Positions 38,149 through 46,798 of a stretch of DNA of 64,000 bases are shown here, piece by piece. The notes below the pieces were generated by a model, which ran no database searches, was not told the origin of the DNA, and saw nothing but the letters and a program-made list of their open reading frames with translations. Made by a program: the position numbers and the translations under genes. Each line of letters starts with the position of its first letter. Positions within the stretch are counted from its first letter, which is position 1. The DNA comes from Brachionus manjavacas. Its lineage: Eukaryota > Rotifera > Eurotatoria > Ploima > Brachionidae. The stretch is taken from contig JAHQIY010000007.1 in assembly GCA_019054805.1 (NCBI GenBank), positions 1,555,501-1,619,500 of the forward strand, read 5' to 3'.

Positions 38149-38544
38149 ATGAGTTTGAAAAATCTTTTTGGCAGCAAATTGAAAAACTGCGAAAAAATTG
38201 ATCATGTTTGGGCCCAATTCTACCAGATTTATACGAGTTTCAAAAAAGACAAAATTCCATCCGCAGAGCAAATAAAAAAATCAACTAGTGACTGGCTTAA
38301 GAGTTATCTTTCAATTTACCAAAGAAATGATGTAACTCCGCACATCCACGGCTTTACAAATCACCTTCATCAATTTGTGAGTCGAAATATCAATTTAAAT
38401 CATTTCAATCTGGGTCAAGAAAAACTAAAAGATTTTACGACATGCGACTTTTTTAGAGCAACACACAAACGCAAAAATTCTATAGAACAAATTCTAAAAA
38501 AAGATGCCGAGTTGAATATTTTGAGCAAAAAATTTAATCTGTAA
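38149..38544 (+). CDS. Single-exon 131-aa ORF, family not firmly recognised, probably transposon-associated
   Basis: Complete ATG-to-TAA frame, MSLKNLFGSKLKNC at the start and LSKKFNL at the end, inside the transposon island. The middle has a patterned segment: WAQFYQIYTSF, then VTPHIHGFTNHLHQF, then NINLNHFNLGQEKLKDF and FFRATHKRKN. From memory this order (aromatic-rich helix, T-P-x-x-H, H-x-x-x-F, Q/G-x-E-K-L, F-x-R-x-T/S) resembles a domain common in uncharacterised invertebrate transposon-derived proteins, but I cannot verify that. It carries no stop codons, unlike every neighbouring element. No introns or promoter recognised. It could be a gene fragment or an exon of a larger, young transposon gene. 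Confidence 0.4.
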   Translation: MSLKNLFGSKLKNCEKIDHVWAQFYQIYTSFKKDKIPSAEQIKKSTSDWLKSYLSIYQRNDVTPHIHGFTNHLHQFVSRNINLNHFNLGQEKLKDFTTCDFFRATHKRKNSIEQILKKDAELNILSKKFNL

Positions 38545-38948
38545 ATTTTATTTTAAATCTATTTTTTTTCAAACAAAAAAACGACTTTTTTTCCTAAAGG
38601 GAGAGCTATTTTTTATACTTAGAATAGAAATTATTTATTTCAATCAAAAACTTTACAACTGCTAATCCGAATTATTCTTGATAATAAATTCTAATTTTAA
38701 GGCTTTCTTAATGTGACCTTCAAAAAAAAGGAAAAAATTATTTCCTAAAAAATTATAAGATGAAAAATTGAGTTAAAAAAAACTCAATCTATTTAGAATG
38801 CAAAAAAAATAAGGTAACAATTAAGACTGAAATACAAGACTGAAATAGCCTTAAACAGCACCGAATTACTAATAAAAGTTTTTTTAGTAGAATTTTAAAA
38901 AGAGAAGGAAGAATATGTGTATTCATTTAAAATTGTCCCAATTCTATT
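38545..38948. other. AT-rich spacer
   Basis: Contains only short A/T runs and a small hairpin (GAGTT-A-rich-AACTC near 38770). Confidence 0.5.
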
Positions 38949-39235
38949 CAGTGGATAATGGGTGGGCATTCATCTCCTTTTAAAGTAGCTTTTTGAGCAA
39001 CGGCTCCGATCTAACACAGAGGCTCCTCCATCGAGATGATCATCTACACTGCAATTAATACCCAGTCGAAACTATTCCCTCTATTTTTATGATGAAAGAG
39101 TTTTAAACATTCGCCCCGTACTGCAAAGATATTTTGAAGATTTTTTCACCCTCAGTGGATTTTGAACCCTCGATCTTCAGCTTGCATTACTAACACGCAA
39201 ACAATTCGGCTTTACGGGTTTCATGTTATATAAAT
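38949..39235 (-). mobile_element. tRNA-derived SINE, copy B
   Basis: On the minus strand the element opens with a tRNA-like head: an A-box-like AAAGCCGAATTG (39202-39214), a tRNA-like anticodon arm region, then a B-box-like GGTTCAAAATCC (39157-39168), spaced as in a tRNA gene. The body (39118-38949) is shared with copy A at 1755-1932. The tRNA-like head plus an unrelated body present twice in the window defines a SINE. Boundaries are approximate and no target-site duplication was found. Confidence 0.75.
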
Positions 39236-39299
39236 ATTTTTAATATGTATCGTAAAATCAAAAGAAAATCAACTTATTATGTTAGAAATTGTGTCGATA

Positions 39300-39372
39300 A
39301 TCATTTATTCATTAGTCGCTACTGTTAGTGCCCAACAGGACGACTAATAGTAGCGACTAATGAATAAATGAT
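39300..39372. repeat. 30-bp near-perfect inverted repeat with 13-nt loop
   Basis: Arms 39300-39329 and 39343-39372 are reverse complements at 29 of 30 positions. The single mismatch would be a G-U pair if transcribed. The loop is 39330-39342 (GCCCAACAGGACG). Confidence 0.95.
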
Positions 39373-39832
39373 ACCATTTCAAGTCTGAAAAGAAGACCAG
39401 AATGACCTAAAAGAAGGCAAATGGATAAAAATGAGAATCACCCCTCAGTTAGAACAAAATTTGCTAGCTCTAACACTTATAATCCTAAAATTTGTTTCTG
39501 TACCAAACCTGGAAATGGCGCAAACAGAAAATTTTGATAAAAAATCACAAGACAAATCACGAGACTTAATTGAAGTGCCTTTCATAATCCTGGGATTTTT
39601 ATTAAAAACATATGCTGGAGACTGGATCTACAAGAAGCTTAATACACGCGTCACTTCTTAAGATGAGGCAGCTCGGCTTTCGATCTAATCCCGTAAGATC
39701 AACCGATTCTGGTAAAGATGGGCAACGGTGGGACAATTATTTGTCACAACAAAGTTGAATTAACTTAAACAAATTTTAGATAAAACAAGAAACAAAAGCT
39801 ATTTAACAAAATCAATCAATTTATTTGTTTCC
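39373..39832. other. Spacer with an unassigned open frame
   Basis: 39431-39661 is open on the plus strand (76 codons) with no recognised domain. Composition is less A/T-rich than the flanks, so it may be another transposon relic. Confidence 0.35.
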
Positions 39833-40600
39833 ATGAATTTAGGCAAATCAAATTTTTTACACTTTTCGGTTCCAAAAAATCTTTCTTTTGTAACAAAAAG
39901 TCCACCAGCCGAAAAAGTTTGTTCAGATGAAATACTTGAAGGACTTATGCTCAAGTATTCTTTTGCTATTAATTTAAAAAAATTTAAATTTGATTTCGAC
40001 CACCATTTAATTGGCTTAAAATCCGTGCAATTTTCAACCCTTCAACACTTTTTTAGATTAAATTTTATAAATAAGATTACTTTTGAATCCAAAGAGTCTA
40101 AAACAAGTTTGAAATTAGCTAATGAAGTTTCAAGTTCTTTATTTAGATAATTAGAGACTGTATGTCTCTCTGGAACAACGAAACGTGGGTCCATTAAATA
40201 ACAAAAATTCAAAAACTCTCAGCATTTACAATTGAAAAAGCCTGAAAAGTTTCTATGATAAAATCATGTAATGCTTTTATCCTTTTCGATTGTGCTTCCA
40301 CACCATGTTTGGAATTATTTTGTTTAATATGGGATAGAATTTTCTATACAACAGCTAATTGAATGGGCATCTTTTAGATGGTACATGATTGAACTCGTCC
40401 CAGTAGATTTTTCGAAAACTTTAGTGCAGAATTCAATATTACATTTTCTATTGCCATTCTCTAATTTTATTACGTATTCCCACACAGGACTCTCATTTCT
40501 ACGGCGCTTTATAGGTGAACAAACAACGTTCTGTTCTTGACTTGTTTTCAGTATTTTCAAAAATATCTATTTGCATAGACTCAGACGATTGAGACATTTT
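39833..40600 (-). pseudogene. hAT transposase remnant 2, internally deleted
   Basis: On the minus strand: a BED-type zinc-finger region (40500-40355; SPVWEYVIKLENGNRKC, then H-L-K-D-A-H), then RIKALHDFIIETFQAFSIVNAESF and a VPERHTVSNYL-like stretch split by frameshifts (40290-40150), which follow the BED finger in hAT proteins. The sequence then reaches a dimerisation-domain motif SEQTFSAGGLFVTKERFF at about 39930-39870. The whole catalytic centre between them is missing. The finger has four rather than two residues between its cysteines. Non-autonomous or dead copy. Confidence 0.75.
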
Positions 40601-40870
40601 AAATTTAATAAACAAGTAATAAACAAGTAAATTACTATTTCTAATTTAAATTTTTGAAATAAAAGATAGAGATTTGTTTTTCAATTTAGATGATTATAAA
40701 AGGATTAATCGAGACAGACAATCTTGTTCTTCTCAAACCTTTTTATTTGATTTTAATCAAAATCTTGCTTAACAGTCTATTGAAAAATAGATGAATTTTT
40801 TGCATAATTTTTAAAAATTTAATTATAAGAAAATATAAACATTCAACTCAAGAAATTAATGTTCCTTTTT

Positions 40871-41035
40871 AATCGGTTAGAAACGGTTTCATAACTGCTT
40901 AGGATTTTTAACCGGTTCCTAAATTTGGTTATTAATTGCAATCGGGTCTGAAACCGGTTTCAATATTTTAACCGGCTAAATTAACCGGCTTTGATTTATA
41001 ACCGGTTTAGAACCGTTTTTTTTTTTAACCGATCT
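40871..41035. promoter_or_regulatory. Cluster of AACCGGTT-type motifs
   Basis: Three perfect AACCGGTT palindromes (40910-40917, 40952-40959, 41000-41007), two AACCGGCT (40970, 40983) and five looser variants lie within 165 bp. AACCGGTT is the established consensus of Grainyhead-family factors. Whether this is a regulatory cluster or a decayed minisatellite cannot be told from sequence alone. Confidence 0.45.
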
Positions 41036-41280
41036 ACCAGTCCTTACTCAAATGCAAATGCATTATCGCGTTTACCCGATACATTCTAAGAGATAGAAAG
41101 ATGAAAACAGAAGAAAATCCCCAAGAGCCTTTTCCTCCTTACTCACTGCGAATGGGGACAGTGCTTACAAAATTAGGATTTAAAGGCTTAACAAATGCGT
41201 GACCCACTCAGTATCTATTCGAAATTTATTATTAACTAACAATTCAGAGGAAAATACTTTGACTTCGAAATTATTTTGGA

Positions 41281-41496
41281 GTCAAAGTAAAAGTCAGACT
41301 TTGACTTGGGTCCACTCAAGTCAACTTAATTTTTTTCAGGCTATAACATTAAACTTCATCGTTCTAGGTATTCACTTAGAAAAATTAACAATGATAAAAT
41401 GTAATTTAAAAAATAAAAATTCGCGAACTAAAATTTTATTTTTAACTTAACTTCAAAAAAATAAAATTTAAGTCAAAGTCCAGACTTGACTTTGAC
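41281..41496. repeat. Inverted repeat pair of AGTCAAAGTC/GACTTTGACTT type
   Basis: 41281-41307 and 41470-41496 are imperfect inverted copies (about 27 bp) separated by about 160 bp. Related GACTTTGAC words recur at 41497-41515 and near 42100. This looks like the ends of a small foldback element. Confidence 0.6.
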
Positions 41497-41512
41497 ATCA
41501 TGGCTTTGACTT

Positions 41513-43330
41513 TTGACCAACTCTAAATATATACAAACATTGCAAAGAAAGAGAAAAAGAGTTTACCTATATACCGCAGCATCTGTGTTAATAACAAGTG
41601 TTCTAGAATATTATCACAATATAAGTTTAGCTCATGTGGGCAGAGATAAATTACATCAAATATTGAGGAACAGATTTTACTGGCTTGGAATGTAAATTCA
41701 GGAATGAACTGCTACATCCTATTAAGGTAAATTACCTCTTCGAAATAATTGGCATTTATATTTTTGGTCCGCTAAGAAAAACTAAACGAGGCTTTAAAAA
41801 CATTTTAGTATTTTTAATTATTTCACTAATTGGGTTGAAGCAAGTCTCTTAAAGACAATTGAATCGGAAGAAGAAGCTGAAGTTCTATTCACGTATAATT
41901 TGGAGGCATGGTTGTCCAAAAAAGGTTACAATCCACCTCGTGACTTAATAAACATAATCTTGAGTCAAAAGCTTGACATTCTCAGACAAAAGGAAAGACT
42001 GAAAAACATTTTTATTTACATCAAAATTTTAATTAAAGTAATAAGGAAATTTTCTTCTTTTTAATATAATTGTTAAAAAGTCATAAGTTTTAAGTCAAGT
42101 TAAAGTCCGAACTTATAATAATTTTTTAAATTGCGGACCTGGACTTTAATTTTAGCTTCGTCTTAAACTTTACCGCCGAAATAACTCTCTGAAACGGCAA
42201 AAAATTTATGAGACCGCAATCATTACTGATGAATGTTAATTATTTTGGCGCTCTATTTTAAGCATACTCACTGAAATCAATGTCCAAGCCAGTCTTTGAG
42301 TTTCTTGATTTTTAGATTTTTAAATAAAAAAAATATTAATGTAACGTTTAGACATCATAACTCTTAATTTAACCCGAACCACAACAAAATTATTGCTAAC
42401 TACTTTATGGTCATACAAAAAACCATTGTACATATATCATCTGTTTTTAATTTTAATCATCTGTTTTTAATTTTAAGGATTTGGCAAGTGATAATCAAAA
42501 GATTTTATCACTTTATTTTAATAGCCTATTATACATTTTCTTTATATTAAAAACAATAGAATAATATTATTTTTTACTGGATATCTAGCTTTACGACAGC
42601 TTTAGTGATCATGATTTTGATCTTTACTATCTTGATCCTTGAAAATTTTTTGAGGCAAAAAATCATGTTTATTGACCTTAATTAATAAATGAATACCGCT
42701 TACTTATTAAAAAAATTGAAAAAAATTTGAAGACTTTTTAAAGATAAATAAAAGAAACTTAAAAGATATATTAGAGAAATTTAAAAGAAATTTTCAAAGA
42801 TATTCTAGAGAAAAAGTACGATAACCTCTAATAAAACTACAAATTTCTTTAAAGATTCTTCACAATAAAGTCGACTGGGTCGTCTTTAATAAAATCAACC
42901 ATACCGTTCAAGAAACTTCATTATTTTTTAATCGCAGGGATACGTTATTCCCTCGCGATTTAATATATTGCAGATGCAACAAGGAAAAACAAAGCCCACA
43001 GGATTCAACAGATTATAAAAAAAATCAATTAAAAGTCTTACGCGATTCATTTGAGAAAATCGAAGCGAAAACTGATAAACAAATGAACTATTTTAAGAAG
43101 GTGTATGATAGAACACAAAAAAGGTTGAATTTAATCTTGTGTATTGGCCCGAAAAAAGGATATTCGCAGAAGTTATTACCAAAATGGCAAAAACTTTAAA
43201 CAATTGTTGGAAAACTGGATTCAGTAGCATACAGAATTGAAAGATTACATTTCATAACATTTAAATTTCAACAAACTTATTTAAATTTAGTTGAGCACCT
43301 AAATAAAGCTTCGGCAAAGAAATACAAAAA
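41513..43330 (+). pseudogene. Ty3/gypsy retrotransposon remnant 2 (integrase)
   Basis: Starts with the integrase zinc-binding part (EYYHNISLAHVGRDKL, ILRNRFYWLGM at 41600-41695). The core follows in shifting frames: GPLRKTKRGFKNILVF, NYFTNWVEASLLKTIESEEE at 41760-41890, which is the first part of the catalytic core. A gap of unrecognised AT-rich sequence precedes 42880-43330, which carries the late integrase region (YNSTVQET-like text, LFPRDLIYCRCN, DKQMNYFKKVYDRTQKRL, then KLDSVAYRIERL). Many stops and frameshifts; no LTRs found. It ends about 60 bp from the 3' end of ATPase copy 2. Confidence 0.8.
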
Positions 43331-43355
43331 TTTTTTATCAGATTTATTAGATAAT

Positions 43356-43361
43356 TTTATT
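43356..43361 (-). terminator. Polyadenylation signal of ATPase copy 2
   Basis: Minus-strand AATAAA about 32 bp beyond the TAA stop. Confidence 0.45.
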
Positions 43362-43392
43362 TAAAAATTTGATCAAATAAGAGTTTTTCATT

Positions 43393-46300
43393 TTAATAGT
43401 AAGTTTCTTGCTCGACCCAACCACCTGGATTCTTCCTAAGAATGTACTTTCTAATTTCATCGTATATCAAAATGGTAATTGAAAATGGAATAGCTGGCAA
43501 CCACCAGACGAATCTAGATAAAAAAGAAATTTTATTAGACCAAAAAAATATGCTAATATGAATCTTACTTCAATGGATACATGTTCAACCCTTTGTCAAG
43601 ACCTGGTGTATAACAAAGAACAGCAGCCAATACAGTTTCGAAAATGAGACCAAAGTTCATCATGTTATTGCTAAATGAAAAAAAATTCAAATCCAAAATT
43701 TAAAATATTGATAAGATTTATTTGAACTCACGTCATTCCTTGTGTTAAAAGAGAGTTTCGTCGAGTTTTGCAAATAATCAAATCAGTCCATTGCACGACT
43801 ACGATTGATACAAAGAAAGCAGTGTGACAAGTGTATTCCAATATTTTTCTTTGTTGATAAGTCCATTCTTGTCCATAGGAATCTTCCAAGTCATTGACAG
43901 CTTTTGAGTCCCATGATTTTCTGATGCCCAAGAGTCTCGAGGGCCAGAATCCATTCTCGGCCATAATTACCAAATAGACAAAGAAGCCAGCGCTGGCTTG
44001 AATGAATCCAATCTGACCATAGGCCATTGATATCAAACGTTGATTGACCAATTTGTCTCTAATTGGATCCCTTGGCTTACGCTTCATGATGTCTGATTCG
44101 GCTTTTTCGTAAGCAAGCGAAATAGCAGGAACCATATCGGTACCCAAGTCAATACACAAGATGGTAATTGTGCCCAATGGTAGAGGAATATCGGTCAAGA
44201 TAAACATCAAAAATGGAGTTATTTCTGGTATGTTTGAAGTCAAAGTGTAAGCGATTGATTTTTTCAAGTTGTCAAAAATCAAGCGACCCTCTTCTACACC
44301 AGTTACAATTGAGGCAAAATTGTCATCCAAAAGAATCATGTCAGCAGCTTGTTTACTCACATCACTGCCAGCTATGCCCATAGCAACACCAATGTCAGCT
44401 TTTTTCAAAGCAGGCGAATCGTTGACACCATCACCAGTTACAGCTACAATGGCTCCTTGGCGTTGACAGCCTTCTACAATGATCAATTTTTGTTGCGGTG
44501 AAGTACGGGCAAACACTATTTCAGAATGATGTCTTAAAATGTCATCCAATTGTTCCGAAGACATGTCTTTCAAATCATTTCCATGGACAACAATAGCTTT
44601 GGCATCACGCGGATTAACTTGGCTAACTGGAATACCCAAGCGAGCAGCAATATCCTCGACAGTTTCATTGTGTTCGCTGATTATACCGACACCTTTGGCA
44701 ATAGCTTTGGCAGTGATTGGATGGTCGCCTGTGACCATGATAACTTTGATACCAGCCGATCGGCATTTCTCGACAGCATCTGGTACAGCAGCTCTTGGAG
44801 GATCAATCATAGACATTAAGCCCAAAAATCTCAACTCAGTCAATTGGAAATTGGCTTCATCGGGATCAAAACGATATCCTTTTGGATATTTTTTTGAATC
44901 TAATCTGACATCACAAAATCCCAACACACGCTCACCATAGCCTCCGAGCTCCAAATAAGCATTGTTAAATTGAGCTTTCCAATAGTCAGTCATTTCCAAA
45001 TCACTTCCGTTCATATAAATTGTGGTACATTTATCCAAAATTCTTTCTGGAGCTCCTTTCATTACCAACAGATAACGCTCATCATCATCATCAGTTTCAT
45101 GAACACTCACTTGATATTTGTTTGTTGAATTGAATGGAATTTCTATTATTTTTCTATTTAATTCTCTATATTGTGCAACACCTCCAAAAGATAATTCACA
45201 TGATTTTAGGAGCGCTGATTCAGAAGCATCACCTATGCATTCTCTCTGCAATATTGGTCTTTTAAGATTTTCAGCATCAAGTTTAAACTCAGCTCTATTG
45301 CACAACATAGCACATCGAATCAATGCTCTAAGACCAGGGGCGTCTTTGTCAAAAGTAGAAGAGACTTGATTTTCTGATGTGTCAATCTCAGCTATATGAT
45401 TATCATACCACATGTGCGCTACAGTCATACGATTTTGGGTCAAAGTTCCAGTCTTGTCCGAACAAATGGTTGAAGTAGAGCCAAGTGTTTCGACAGCCTC
45501 CAAATTTTTGACCAAACAATTTTTCTTGGCCATACGCTTAGCAGTCAAAGTCAAACACACAGTCACAGTGGCTAGAAGACCCTCGGGCACATTGGCAACA
45601 ATGATACCAATCAAAAAGATAACCGCATCTAACCAGTAGTACTTAAGAACTATAGCAATGATAAAAAATGAAACTCCCAAGAAAACGGCAACACTGGTGA
45701 TCAAATTGATGAAATGGTGAATTTCTCTGGCAATTGGAGTCTCGCCAGTGTCCAAACCAGAAGCCAAATTAGCAATACGGCCCATGACTGTTCGGTCGCC
45801 TGTACGGATAACAACACCAATACAAGTACCCTCAACTGCATTGGTAGAGAAGAAAGCAATGTTTTTGGTTTCCAATGGATTTTCATTTGAAAATTCAGGT
45901 CCTCTAGCGCAAGGTTCAGATTCTCCAGTCAGCGACGAGTTATCTACCTTGAAGCCATGAGCTTGGATAACACGAATATCGGCCGGAACACGGTCGCCAA
46001 ACTTCACATCTATTATGTCGCCCACAACTAGATCTTCTGCCTTCAGAGTCTTTTTCTCGCCATTTCTAAGAGCCACAGCTTGTTGAGGTACCATGTTTTT
46101 AAATGAATCCATAATACGAGAGCTTTTGGCCTCTTGAAAATATGAGAACACACCTGTCAAAATAACTACCACTGATAACGCTACACCTAGCCACAGGTTA
46201 TCTTTTGGTGCATCGTCATATGATGCGACTGTGATACCATAGGCAAAAAAGCAAAGGAATGCACCAGTCCAAAGAAGCATGGCAAAACCACCGAACAAAT

Positions 46301-46798
46301 TTTTACAAAATTTAATCCACTCAGGTGTTGTTTTTGGTGGTGATAGTGCGTTTGGACCATCTCTTTCAAGCACTTGACGAGCACGTTCTTCAGTCAGACC
46401 CTTATTGAAAATTAATCAAACCAATTTAATCAATCTTTTTATTTTGTTACTTTGTTAACATCGGTCTGCAAACGAACTAACAATTCATTTAAATCAATTT
46501 TGTGTTCATCCTAGTTAAAATAGTAATTTAATATTTTAATTGCTTAAATAAGATAATTATTTACTTACAAATTCAACTTCTTTTTTTAAATCATCAAGAT
46601 TTTGTTTTTTCTGACCTTTTGTAGGCTTCACAGAACTTGATGCTGAATTTCTCTTTTTGGTCTAAAGCAAAAAATAGAAAAATTTGTTTTTTCAAAAGTC
46701 CCAAATTATTAAATTGAATTTATAAAAATATCGGTAAAATAATCAAGATAATTATTTTGGGCTAAAAATTATCATTTAATAAATTAAAATTTTACCAT
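43393..46798 (-). CDS. Na+/K+-transporting ATPase alpha subunit, copy 2
   Basis: Second pump alpha gene, convergent with copy 1. Exons: 46798-46796 (ATG only), 46661-46569, 46510-46451, 46400-43732, 43670-43569, 43513-43393, giving 1015 aa. The exon pattern is that of copy 1, with identical lengths for exons 3-6; exon 2 is nine codons shorter. All P-type motifs are intact (TGES, DKTGT with Asp367, KGAPE, TGDGVND, ETYY). From about the KGAPE region to the penultimate exon the protein is nearly identical to copy 1 (one visible pair, KDM for KSL). The N-terminal tail, M1-M2 loop (GITVASYDD for GITEATYDD) and nucleotide-binding domain differ. Thr109 aligns with vertebrate Gln111. Both copies look functional. 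Confidence 0.97.

Noticed and set aside
39833..40150. 105-codon plus-strand open frame
   Set aside because: The opposite strand carries the hAT dimerisation motif and post-BED region; the plus-strand frame is a shadow.
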